A DNA stretch of 25,000 nt from Salpingoeca rosetta (GCF_000188695.1 NW_004754927.1:840051-865050), one strand, 5' to 3'; positions 1-22,109 are shown, counted from the first letter of the stretch. The notes: generated from the sequence alone by a model not told the origin. Numbers and translations: made by a program.

Positions 1-283
1 GCAAATGGTCACAGAACAGGTTAATGTCCTTGACGGTTTGCAAGATCGCGTGCTTTGTCACGTCCACTGTCTGTTGCACCTGCTGTCTCGCACTCGCCAC
101 TGCTCCTTCCTCCCCGTTGTTCTGCTGCTTCTGCGGCTGCTTCTGCGGCTGCTTCTTCGCTGACGATGGCGCCGGCTCCATGGCTGCTTCGCCGGCCTGC
201 ATGTGCAACACCCCAACTGCGTTTCGATAATGCTCCATCAGCGCTTGCAGCAGCTCTTGCAGCTGCGTCACGCGGTCCCCCAT
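1..283 (-). CDS. MED21: Mediator complex subunit 21 (MED21/SRB7-like), 5' part, partial at window edge
   Basis: The minus strand reads open from an ATG at 283-281 to the window edge, giving 94 codons with no stop. The product starts MGDRVTQLQELLQALMEHY, matching the conserved MED21 N-terminus (M-x-D-R-[LV]-T-Q-L-Q then an amphipathic helix). A second block, ILQTVKDINLFCDHL, at about residues 79-93 matches the family's helix around I-x-x-T-x-K-D-I-D. Between them lies an insert rich in Gln, Lys and Ala (about residues 38-58) that is longer than in animals. MED21 pairs with MED7 in the hinge of the Mediator middle module, which links activators to RNA polymerase II; it acts in the nucleus. The gene is head to head with the CDK at 674. 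The rest, including the second helix of the MED7-binding coiled coil, lies outside the window. Start and identity are well supported by the two motif blocks; no intron is seen in this part. Confidence 0.8.
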   Translation of the reverse strand, partial: MGDRVTQLQELLQALMEHYRNAVGVLHMQAGEAAMEPAPSSAKKQPQKQPQKQQNNGEEGAVASARQQVQQTVDVTKHAILQTVKDINLFCDHL

Positions 284-673
284 GGCTGCTCCTGGTTGAG
301 GGAAGGGGGGGGGGCGGGGTTAAGTGGGTTGTGTGACGTGAGACGTGAAGGCACAGGTGCCGGTGCGAACGGTGACAGCGGTGCGAGTGCTGTTGTTGAG
401 TGGTTGCTGTCTCTCTTCTTCTTGTCGTTTCGCTGCTTCGTGGTCAACGCCTGAATTCAGTCGCGTGGTTTTGGCGCGCAGCGCTCAAAAACCGCCAACA
501 CCGCTGATGAAGACGAAGAACACAAACCTGACACCATCATCATCTTCATCATCAGCCAGCCAACACCGCCACTCGACGCACGACAGGACCAAAAGGCAAG
601 GACAAGGCAAGGCGGATAAGGCAAGGCAACAGCAAGAGGCGAATACACACATTTACACACACACACACACAAG
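284..673. promoter_or_regulatory. Divergent intergenic region between MED21 and the first CDK
   Basis: About 390 bp separate two start codons pointing away from each other, so both 5'UTRs and a probably shared promoter lie here. I see a G-run at about 305-318, (CAT) repeats around 535-553 and a short CA run just before the CDK start. No convincing TATA box was found. No additional gene is supported: the open frames here are low-complexity and lack family motifs. Confidence 0.5.
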
Positions 674-2680
674 ATGGAGGGTGGCTACACGATGGACCGG
701 TTTGAGAAGACGGAGAAGCTGGGCGAGGGAACATATGGCAGTGTGTACAAGGCCATTGACAAGACGACCATGGCAGTGGTGGCGCTCAAGAAGATCAAGC
801 TCAACGACCAGGAAGAGTTTGGGGTCCCAGCGTCTGCCCTGCGGGAAATTGCTCTTCTTCGCGAACTCGACCATCCCAACATTGTCCAGTGAGTGTATTG
901 TGATGTGTGGTGATGCCTGTGTGCGGTGATGTGTGTGGTGATGTGTATAGTGATGTAGTTTGACGATGTGTGTACAGTCTACATACGTGTATACTTGCGC
1001 CTGTGCACATGTACACGCACGCGCAAGCGAACATACCTGTGCACACACGTATGCATACTGATGCACGTGGATGCGGCAAGCACGCACAGCTCCATGGTCC
1101 CTGCCACTGATCGATGTCATGCCACGTCTTGTCTTCTTCCTTCCGCCTGATTTCGTCCCCCCCCCCTCCTTGTCTCCCCTCCTTTACAAGGCTGTTGGAT
1201 GTGATCCCTTCGTCCTCGGAGCTGCACTTGATCCTGGAATATGTGTACGAGGACCTGCGCAAGTTCATGCACCGCGTCAAAGTCCTGGAGCGCCCCATGT
1301 ACCAGTCGTTCCTGCGGCAGCTGCTTCTCGGTCTGGAGTACTGTCATATCCACCGCATCCTTCACCGCGACCTCAAGCCAGAGAACCTGCTCATCAACCA
1401 CCGCACGGGCGCACTGAAGCTGGCAGACTTTGGCCTTGCGCGCGCGTTTGGCATTCCAGTGCGTGCCTACACACACGAGGTGCGTGAATTTATGCTTGCG
1501 TGCGAATGTGTGCATGTGTGTTTGTGTATGTGCGCGTGTATGGGTGTGTGCAGAGTGTGTGCCTGTGTGCATATTTGTGTGTGTGTGCAGAGTGTGTGCC
1601 TGTGTATATTTGTGTGTGTGTGTGTGTGCAGAGTGTGTGCCTGTGTGTTTATTTGTGTGCGTGCACGTGTGCGTGCGTGTGCGTATGCGTGGCGTGTGTG
1701 CCCGCATGTGAACGTGTGGTAAAGGCAATGTTGTTATGCCGCTCGCGGGCACATTCGCAACGAAGGCTTTGCTGTGCAGCCATGCGCTCACGCTGTCACG
1801 CTGTCATGCTACTGGTGCTGGTGCTGGTGCCACTCACTCCTGCTCTCAGGTGGTGACGCTGTGGTACCGTGCCCCCGAGATCCTGCTGGGATCAAAGCAG
1901 TACGCTTGCCCTGTCGACATGTGGGCTGTGGGCTGCATCTTTGCGGAAATGGCGTCCTCAAAACCGCTCTTCCCGGGCGACTCAGAGGTGGACCAGATTA
2001 TGCGCATCTTCCGCTATCTCGGCACACCCACAGAGAAGACATGGCCAGGCGTCTCCAACCTCCCAGACTTTAGGGTGCGATGTGTGTGTGCGTGTGCACT
2101 TGCGCGTGTGTGTGAGTCTGAGTGTGAGATGGTCGTATTGTTTGCACTACCTGTTGTTGGACAAGGTGTCAACTTCCTCAAGCATGCTCGTCCACATACA
2201 CACTCACACACACATGCACACTCACGCACATGCACACTCACGCACGCATATACACTCCACACACACACACATGCACACTCACGCGCACACATGCACACAT
2301 GAGCGCAGGCAAACTTCCCGCGCTTTCCGGCCATCGACCTTGCGCCGATCGTACCACAAATGGACCCTGTCAGCATGGCTTTGCTGCAGGTGAGCACGTG
2401 TGTGCGTTGACGTACATGTGGGTGTGCATACGTGTGTATGTGTGTGCGAAATGTCTAGCGCTGCAAGCATCTGGTGCATTGCCCATTCCACTCAACGCTT
2501 CTTCTTCCCGCCCCGCACTCGCACACACACACACCCACACATCGTCTTGTCCGACTTCTTTTCCTTTTTTGTTGCAGCACATGTTGGTGTATTTGCCTGC
2601 GTCCCGCATCCCCGCCAACCAGGCACTCAAACACCCGTTCTTCCAAGGGCCCGAACACGACTTTGCTGCCTCTGCTGCAG

Positions 2681-2741
<61 letters not shown>

Positions 2742-2826
2742 GCAGCAACAAGAGGAAGAAGCGGACAGCACTGCCACAACCTCACCGTCGTCCACTGCGA
2801 CAACAACGGCAGCAGCGAACAACTGA
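674..2826 (+). CDS. Cyclin-dependent kinase, CDK1/2/5 class, with divergent PASALRE helix and poly-Gln tail
   Basis: A serine/threonine cell-cycle-type kinase expected to need a cyclin partner. Exons: 674-888, 1191-1479, 1850-2074, 2309-2389, 2578-2826 (352 aa; 346 aa from the inner ATG at 692, which gives the usual CDK start MDRFEK). Visible motifs: glycine loop GEGTYGSV with the inhibitory Thr/Tyr pair, VALKKIKL with the ATP-binding Lys, PASALRE in place of [15 protein letters not shown] catalytic loop, DFGLARAFG, activation segment [14 protein letters not shown] with the phospho-Thr, and [21 protein letters not shown]. The C-lobe ends at HPFF; after it come 23 consecutive Gln codons (2683-2751, mostly CAA) and an acidic then Ser/Thr/Ala-rich tail, so the protein is about 55 residues longer than a canonical 298-aa CDK. 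Intron positions and phases match those of the next gene. The changed helix suggests a different or relaxed cyclin preference (inference). The exact CDK orthology is not settled. Confidence 0.88.
1551..1660 (+). repeat. Three-copy intronic minisatellite, unit about 37-41 bp
   Basis: Within the second intron of the PASALRE CDK, a block beginning CAGAGTGTGTGCCTGTGT and running to ATTTGTGTG recurs starting at 1551, 1588 and 1629, with small length differences in the TG portion. Each copy carries a CAG, so decoy 3' splice sites are possible, though the true acceptor at 1849 is much further down. Confidence 0.8.
2683..2751 (+). repeat. CAA/CAG trinucleotide tract encoding 23 Gln
   Basis: A nearly pure CAA array with two CAG codons near its 3' end lies in frame within the last exon of the PASALRE CDK. 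It encodes 23 consecutive Gln residues in a tail just beyond the kinase fold. Confidence 0.95.
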
Positions 2827-3576
2827 AGTTTGCGGGCAACGCGATTTTCGTCTGATATCTTGCACTAATTGTCCTCTTGTTTCTGTTGTGCCAACGCGAA
2901 TTTTCAAAATTGGCGGGCGAATAAATAATTTTTTTATTCGACAACTTCATCGTCTCCCGCGCACGGCTTAAACAGCGCAACCGCCAACCACAACACTCTC
3001 AACGAACTCCGCACACACCACAAAGGCACTGACCGACCGCACTTCTTTCTCCGCACACCCCCGCACCAAGTCAGCCAGCCAGCCAGCCAGCACCCTCGTT
3101 CCATCGACAGCTACAGGTGAGCTGATGAGCAGAGGCGGCACTGTTGTGGACGAGGGTAGCTTGGGAAGCGAGTGGGGAGCTGGGAGAGGAGAGATCAAGC
3201 AGAGAAGGAGCGAGGAAGCAAAGGTGTTGGTTAGCGCCATAGCGCGCCCGCCATCCAACGGTCATGTTGGAGCGGAGGCAGGCGGTGAGGGGGGAACACG
3301 GTGCGGCAACTGTGCACACACATTCTCGTTCGTCTTACATGGCGACAGACTCAGCCGCGCTCCCCATGTGTTGACCTGCTTGCCCTGCCCCTCTATTTCT
3401 GTGCTCTCTCTCGCTCACTCACACACACACACACTCTCGCTCCCTCTCTCTGCCCCTCTGTCCTTGTGTGTGCATCTAACCAATCCACGCCAATGCAAAC
3501 ACGACGCAAACACGACGTACACAACTCAAACACAATGCCAACACAAGAACAGACACATCCACAACCACCAGCAGTC
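2827..3576. other. Intergenic region between the two CDKs; 3'UTR, promoter and possible spliced 5'UTR of the second
   Basis: The first about 110 bp are the 3'UTR and poly(A) region of the upstream CDK. Further on, the sequence CTACAG|GTGAGC at 3111-3122 is a near-ideal 5' splice site with no coding frame before it, so a non-coding 5'UTR exon ending at 3116 is plausible, spliced to an acceptor shortly before the ATG at 3577. Candidate acceptors include the AG at 3573-3574. A (CA) tract lies at about 3420-3433. No further gene is supported. Confidence 0.4.
2920..2925 (+). promoter_or_regulatory. Polyadenylation signal AATAAA of the PASALRE CDK gene
   Basis: A canonical AATAAA hexamer lies 94 bp after the stop codon at 2824-2826, in an A/T-rich patch (GAATAAATAATTTTTTTATT) that stands out from the GC-rich surroundings. 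The transcript probably ends shortly after it. Confidence 0.65.
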
Positions 3577-3976
3577 ATGGACCGCTATGAGAAGATTGAG
3601 AAGATTGGCGAGGGTACCTACGGTACCGTGTACAAGGCCAAGCTCATCACATCCGGCGAGCTTGTCGCCCTGAAGAAGATCAAGCTGGAGACAGAGGAGG
3701 AGGGCGTCCCTTCCACTGCCATCCGTGAGATTTCCCTTCTCAAGGAGCTCAACCACCGCAACGTCGTCAGGTTAGCGGAATGACGCCACTCGCGTGTCGC
3801 GAGCACCACCACCACTCTTTGTTTCCCTCGTCATTTGAGTTCTGTGCCGCTTTGCCTTCTTCCTTGCACTATGCCCCCTCCTCCTTCATGATCGTCTTTG
3901 TCTTTCCGAAGGAGGAAATGAAAGAAGGAGGAAGAAAGGAAGGCGAGGAAATGGGGGAAAGCGGAAAAGAGGGAAG

Positions 3977-4015
<39 letters not shown>

Positions 4016-4413
4016 TTTTTCTTCCCTTCTCCTAATCCATCCACTCATCTCCCCATCACATCCTCCCTTCGTCTCGTGTCAGGCTGATTGAGGTGATCCA
4101 CTCTGAGCACGACCTCCACCTCGTGTTTGAGTTCCTCGACTGCGACCTGAAGAAGCACATGGAGGTTTCCCGTCAGCTCGCCCCAGACCTCGTGCGCTCG
4201 TACCTCTTCCAGCTCCTCAAGGGCATTGAGTTTTGCCACACCCACCGCATCCTCCACCGCGACCTCAAGCCCCAGAACTTGCTCATCGACAGCGATGGCA
4301 ACATCAAGATTGCCGACTTTGGCCTCGCCCGCGCCTTTGGCATTCCCGTCCGCGCCTACACCCATGAGGTGCGCTTTCTCTGAGGATGGTGGCGCGGTGG
4401 AGCGTTGCAGTTG

Positions 4414-4477
<64 letters not shown>

Positions 4478-4816
4478 TGATCGTTTTTGTGTCTGCGTCA
4501 AGTGTTCTTCATGTCCCTTATCGTTTTATCTCTGCCACCATTGGCGCCATGACAACGCAACAGGTGGTGACACTGTGGTACCGCGCCCCCGAGATTCTGC
4601 TCGGTGCGCGCCAGTACGCGTGCCCTGTCGACATCTGGTCCATTGGCTGCATCTTTGCGGAGATGGTGACCACCCGCCCGCTCTTCCCGGGCGATTCTGA
4701 GATTGACGAGCTGTTCCGCATCTTCCGCTACCTCGGCACCCCGAACGAGCACGTCTGGCCTGGCGTCTCCGAGCTCCCAGACTTCAAGGTGGGGTGGTTG
4801 CCCATTATGTGTGTGA

Positions 4817-4848
<32 letters not shown>

Positions 4849-5330
4849 ATGTATGTGTGTATGAATGTGTGTGTATATACTTGCGACCGCGTATCGGTTT
4901 GAGCTCATTCCCGTCCCCTCTGTACCTCATCCCTTCCTCCCAACATACTCACACGATACGCAAACCCAATCACTGCGCGCTCTGCAGACAACGTTCCCGC
5001 AGTGGAAGCGCCAGGATCTGGCCAAGCTCGTCCCCGGCCTCGACCCAACTGGCCTCGATCTCCTCGAGGTGCGCCCTCCAACGCGTGACGACACGTTGTG
5101 TGTGTGTGTGTATGTGTGTGTGTGTGTGCAATGTTGTGTGTATTTTGTGTTGTATGTGTGTGTATTTTGTGTTGTGTGCCACATCGTCCCACTGTAATCT
5201 CACTCGCCTCCCTTCTACACGCCGCCTCCCTGGTTTACCCCAACAGCAAATGCTGCGCTACGCCCCGTCGGCCCGCATCTCAGCCACCCGCGCCCTGCGT
5301 CACCCGTACTTTGCCGCCTACAACGCCTGA
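3577..5330 (+). CDS. PSTAIRE cyclin-dependent kinase (CDK1/CDK2 type)
   Basis: Exons: 3577-3770, 4083-4368, 4564-4788, 4988-5068, 5247-5330, giving 289 aa, the normal size of a CDK1/2 protein. Motifs in order: GEGTYGTV with the inhibitory Thr/Tyr, LVALKKIKL, perfect PSTAIRE cyclin-binding helix (about residue 46), HRDLKPQN catalytic loop, [28 protein letters not shown] with the activating Thr, and a C-lobe ending HPYFAAYNA. It should be the main cell-cycle kinase with a cyclin partner. The ATG at 3577 gives the standard start MDRYEK; an in-frame ATG at 3535 would add 14 Pro/Gln-rich residues and is less likely. Codons are strongly C-ending, more so than in the neighbouring CDK, consistent with high expression (inference). 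Introns 1-4 match the upstream CDK in position and phase. CDK1 versus CDK2/3 cannot be decided by eye. Confidence 0.92.
3979..4014 (+). repeat. (TG)n microsatellite in CDK intron 1
   Basis: An uninterrupted TG array of about 36 bp lies within the first intron of the PSTAIRE CDK, followed by a pyrimidine-rich run leading to the acceptor at 4082. Confidence 0.95.
4421..4475 (+). repeat. (TG)n microsatellite in CDK intron 2
   Basis: An uninterrupted TG array of about 55 bp lies near the 5' splice site of the second intron of the PSTAIRE CDK, preceded by a short (TA) patch. Confidence 0.95.
4831..4856 (+). repeat. (GTAT)n tetranucleotide microsatellite in CDK intron 3
   Basis: About six GTAT units follow a TG run close to the 5' splice site of the third intron of the PSTAIRE CDK. 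Confidence 0.9.
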
Positions 5331-5842
5331 GAGCTGCTGTTCTTCGCAGCGGCGCCACAGCTTCAGTGCCTGCAGGCAACCACCAATGCACGAACGCAAA
5401 CGTGCATCGTGGTCATTGTTCTGTTCAGGCTTGACGTGTGCAGTGTGAATGGTTTTGACATGAAATCACTTTGCCGTGACGTTGACGCGACGTAGAAGCC
5501 AATGCTATTGTTTTCTTCCTTCCTATCTCAGAAAGCCACATGGCCATAACACAAGTAAACTCGATCCAATCATCAACACACGATGAAAGCTATGCACGGG
5601 CACAGCCATGACGTTGGATCGCGCAATGACAGCGTTCACACAAGCCACACTTTCACACTTTCACACTTTCACACTTTCACACACTCTCACATTTTCACAC
5701 ACACACCACAAACCACAAGCCACAAATCACAACCTTGCTCGCACAATCGCGGATGCATACAACCAAAAAAGTACAAGCCGATTCACGTGAGTGCACGAAT
5801 ATGCACAAACGCGTGGCAGTCACAGTCACAGTGACAGCCGCA
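5331..5842. other. Convergent intergenic region between the PSTAIRE CDK and the UPF0488 gene
   Basis: Both neighbouring genes end here, so this stretch holds two 3'UTRs. I see no AATAAA in a convincing position on either strand and no gene. A tandem repeat of TTTCACAC, four copies, lies at 5651-5682, followed by decayed CA-rich sequence to about 5735. Confidence 0.5.
5651..5682 (+). repeat. Tandem octamer TTTCACAC x4
   Basis: Four perfect head-to-tail copies of TTTCACAC, with partial copies on both sides, lie in the convergent 3' intergenic region. Confidence 0.9.
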
Positions 5843-6788
5843 TCACTTCTTTGCTGCTGCGGGAGGAGCAAAGTTGAAGCTGAACGTCGCAATGCCAGCA
5901 GCAATCGCGCTCACACCATCATCTTGTTGTGAGTCACCATCCTCCTCACCCATGTCCTGTGTTGCCTTGTCCTTCCCATCACCATCTGCAGTTTCAGGTT
6001 TGGCGGGCACGTCCTGCCTGCCATCCTGGCCGCTGCCACCGAAGTTGAAGCTGAACGTCGACACAGAGCCCCGTCCAGGTTTGTTGACATGTGTAGAAGC
6101 GCTGCTGCTGGTGGTGGTGGTGGTGGTGGTGGCAGCAACGGCATTACTACTGCTGCCGCTGCTGCTGTTGTTGTTGTTGCTGCTGTTGCTGTTCGCCTGC
6201 TTCGGCTTGTTCTTCTGTTTTGTGTTGTTGTTGTTGTTCTTCTTCTTCCTACCACTACCTTGCCTGCCGCTTTGCTTCCTCCCTGTCGCCGCGTCCTTGC
6301 TGCTGGTGCTGCCCTGGTTCGCATCTGCCCCGTTCTCGCGTGCCTTCGCCTCAAGTTGCTTCAGGGACGCAAATGTCGAAAACCCAAACGTGCGGCGAGC
6401 AAGCGGTGGTGGCGCTACACCCGTTGTCGTCCGTGCTGTGTATGACAACGGTGAAGATGATGACGCCGATGATGCCATTGTATGGGATGGTGTCGGTTTG
6501 CGGCTCGCGCGCCGGAGAAAGAACCCTTGAATCTCATCCGCTTCCAATGGGCCATCGACCTCTTCATGCCGTTCACGAACATCGGCTGGTACACCGGGCT
6601 GCTGCCGCTGCTGCTGCTGCTGATGATGATGATGATGTTGTTGTAGCTCTTGTTGTCGCTCTTGTTGTTGCTTGTGTTTCGCCTGGTGCGCTTCCCGCTT
6701 CGTCTTCTTCTGTCGGCGACGGGATTTCTTCTTGTTGTTCTTGTGTCTCTCTGCGCGTGACCGCTGCTGCTGCTGCTGCTGCCGTTGT

Positions 6789-6820
<32 letters not shown>

Positions 6821-7669
6821 CTGTTGTCGTTGTTGTTGCACTGGTGGGGTGGGCTGTGGCTGCTTGTCAGCTTCACCAGTAGCCGTGCCAGCACCCCTGC
6901 CTTCCGGCTGACTGCCTGTGACACGCTGCTTCATCGTCGGTGTGTCTGCCGCATGAGCTGTCTTTGCACGCCCACTCGTCTCCGCTGCGCCTTTCTCTTC
7001 CATGCGCGAGCCAACATGAGGTGATGTGATCCGTGGTTCTGATGGCGCGTTCGCGCTGCTTGCTCTCGCACGACAACTTCCGTCAGCACGTGGTGGTGAT
7101 GCTGCCATCATCTTCTCTTGTTGCTGCTGCTGCTTCTGCTGCTGCTTGCTCTGCTTGTCCCGGCTTCCGTGCCCTTGCTTCTCCTTTGTGGCTGGAGGCG
7201 GTATTGTGGATGCTGGTGACGGCGCAAAGTTGAAGGCAAATCCAGCTGTTGGCGCGGGTGCAGCAGTCGCACGCGTCGTTGTCGCTGTCGTTGTCGTCGT
7301 CGTCGTTGTTGTTGACGTGGCACCAGGGGTTGTTGTTGCATGCGCATTGGTGGCATCCACGCTGTCCCCCTTGTCGCTCTCACCGCCACTTGCAACACCA
7401 ACGACGTAATTGCTGTCATCAGTGCCCTCTGCACGTGTGCAGTGGGTCTGGCTTGAAGTAGCCTCTGCGGTCTGCTCGTGCGCGCCTGCTGGCTGCTGCC
7501 CTTGCTGTTGCTGTTGTTGTTGTTGGCGCAGTCGAGCCTCCCGCTTGGCGCGACAAAGCCTGTCATTAGCATTGAAACGGGGAAGCACATGGCGGTGGCA
7601 CAGCACACTCGAGTGAGTCTGATGCATTCATTGCAGACAGAGCCACGTAATCTGACGTGGGTAAAAATA

Positions 7670-7734
<65 letters not shown>

Positions 7735-8890
7735 TTGTGTGTGTGCGTGTGTGTGGGGGGGGGTGGTGGGTGTCTGTGGGTGTGGGATGTGTGTATGTGT
7801 GTGGGTGGGCGTGGTTGTGTGAAGCAACTTCTGGCCTCACCTGAAGAAGCCTTCGTTGGATGTGCCGGCACGTGTTGTGACCTTCTTGATTTGCACATCA
7901 CGTGCTGTGGGCCAGGCAAGCAGGTGTGGATATCAAGGTGGCAGATGAGCTACAGGTGAGAATGGACAGGTGGGTGGAGCTTATGTGCAGCGTTGTAATA
8001 GCGAACGCGACGACGCACGAGGGCGCTGGCTCGCGTACATGCGCACCCGTTTGCGTGTGCACTCGCGCAAACACAAGGCACAGCTGCAGCACTCGGGGCG
8101 CACTGACCTGCAGCATGCTTTGGTTGTTCGTTGCTCTTCATCAGGGCGCGGTAGTCCCCAAACGCCTTGCTCATGGCTGCCCGCTTCTGGATCTATCAGC
8201 AGGTGTATTTGTGCGTGTGTTTGTGCGTGCGTGCGTGTGTGCATGCGCGTGTTTTGGGACGTGGTGAGCAGTTGCCATGCTGGTTGGTTGGTTGGTTGGT
8301 TGGTTGGTTGGTTGGTTGGTTGGTTGGTTGGTTGGTTGGTTGGTGTGCCGGTCGTAATGAAAGCCACAATTAGCAGGGCACTCACAATGTTCTGCTTTGG
8401 TGACTTGAGCGTCCGCAACACTTTGGCCGCGTCCATCCCTTTGCACAATGAGTGAGCGAGTGTGTGTGTGTGTGCGTGAGAGAGAGCGAGAGAGAAAAAC
8501 AATGAGTGTATGCGCACATGACCTGTGTGCGCAGATGAGCCGTTTGCTGCCTCTTTGCATGACTTACTGCCTTTGGGCCGAAATCCGCATTGCAGCTGTC
8601 GAATGCACCAGTCCAGTTCCTCTTCAAACGCACCTCCCTGATGGATACAAGAAATAATCTCGTTTGTGAGAAGAGAACCACTCATGACGCCACCACTGGG
8701 GTGTCTGAGCCAGCACGACAGAGCAGACTTCACACCCTCACTCTTCCACCAAGCACATGTCAGCTCCACTTACACCGCCTCTCTCATCAAAACTGACTTG
8801 TGTCGCAGGGCTGGACGAGCTGCCGCTTCCCTTTCCGCTCTTGGACGGTGGTGGTCGACGCCGACGCTTGTTGCGAGGCGGTGGCGGCAT
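5843..8890 (-). CDS. UPF0488 family protein (human C8orf33-like) with long low-complexity C-terminal exon
   Basis: Six exons on the minus strand: 8890-8798, 8637-8568, 8438-8386, 8192-8108 (or from 8186), 7904-7841, 7559-5843, all with GT-AG introns in compatible phases; 693 aa. The N-terminus is basic and Pro-rich (KRRRR, a likely nuclear signal). The family core follows: [16 protein letters not shown] (human ELAWCVEQLELGL), [11 protein letters not shown] (human AIRTLRSKR), then [16 protein letters not shown] (human KRQLMHSLFGDYRAQM). The human protein ends in FRFNF; this one has FAFNF at residue 229, FSFNF at 624 and FSFNF at 681, close to its C-terminus. The last exon (571 codons) is mostly Gln, Thr, Ser, Asn and His runs plus Lys/Arg-rich patches, making the protein about three times the length of the human one. 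Family function is poorly defined; I assign none. It diverges from the TNFR-like gene. Confidence 0.8.
6760..6840 (-). repeat. CAA/CAG-rich tract encoding poly-Gln with Arg interruptions
   Basis: Read on the minus strand, this part of the UPF0488 last exon encodes about 25 Gln broken by a few Arg. Similar shorter Gln runs lie nearby at about 7115-7150 and 7505-7535, and a His run at about 6620-6640. Confidence 0.85.
7675..7732 (+). repeat. (GT)n microsatellite in UPF0488 intron 5
   Basis: About 58 bp of GT repeat, followed by further G/T-rich sequence with a G-run at about 7755-7763. It lies in the last intron of the minus-strand UPF0488 gene, where the transcript reads (CA)n. Confidence 0.95.
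8281..8344 (+). repeat. (TGGT)16 tetranucleotide microsatellite
   Basis: Sixteen perfect TGGT units (ACCA in the transcript) lie in the third intron of the UPF0488 gene, between the exons at 8438-8386 and 8192-8108. Confidence 0.95.
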
Positions 8891-9495
8891 GGTGCTGTGT
8901 GTTGTGGTGGTGGTTGTGTGTGTGTGTGATGTGGTGTGTGCTTCCGTGACACTGTGTTCCTTGCTTCCTTGCTGTTCCTGTTCTCGTTGTTGTTGTTGTG
9001 CTTCCCACGTGTAGTGGTGGCACGACTTGTTGCACAATAAATTAGACCCAATCCTTTGCGTCCTGCAATTTGCAAATGAATGTTTTGCCCTGTGGAAGTG
9101 CACCAAATGCCTGCAGGCACACAACACAGCAAAACTCACCAGCAAACTCGCTTTCCAACCGCCTGACAGACCAGCAGTCCTTGTGTTTTTCTCGTCGTTG
9201 CCTTCTTGCGACCGTTGGCTTGCTTGGTGTGTGTCGTCCTTACGTGTTGCGCCACCCACAACCACCCACGCATCTCACATCAACAACCACACCAAAAGCG
9301 AGCTCCTTCATCATCAAAGCCCCCATAACAACACCAATAACCAACCAACGCACCGCTTTGTTGTGTGTGCGTGTGCGTGTGTGTCTGAGCGGTGGCTGCT
9401 GCTGCTGCTGCTTCCATCCATCCAAACAAACAAACGAACACGCAAACAAACACCCCACAAACGCCACTTCTCCGCTGGCTCTGACAACCAGCATC
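8891..9495. promoter_or_regulatory. Divergent intergenic region between UPF0488 and the TNFR-like gene
   Basis: Two start codons 605 bp apart face away from each other, so both promoters and 5'UTRs lie here. An A/T-rich patch CACAATAAATTAGA at about 9032-9045 is the only TATA-like element I see. GT-rich and (CAAA)-type short repeats occur at about 8915-8940 and 9424-9445. No extra gene is supported. Confidence 0.5.

Positions 9496-22109
<12,614 letters not shown>

Noticed and set aside
3301..3576. N-terminal extension of the PSTAIRE CDK by the open frame running upstream of 3577
   Set aside because: The upstream part contains CA-repeat and low-complexity sequence and CDKs of this class start within a few residues of the Y-E-K block. 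Only the ATG at 3535 remains as a weak alternative.
7675..7959. Open frames encoding runs of Cys-Val, and Thr-His on the other strand, over TG/CA arrays here and at many other places
   Set aside because: A dinucleotide array lacks stop codons in several frames, so these frames are an artefact of the microsatellites. They have no motifs and lie inside introns of the gene models.
8281..8344. (TGGT)n array considered as telomere-like or as coding (NQPT repeats on the minus strand)
   Set aside because: It is a plain tetranucleotide array inside an intron between two well-supported exons; TGGT is not a known telomere unit in this setting.
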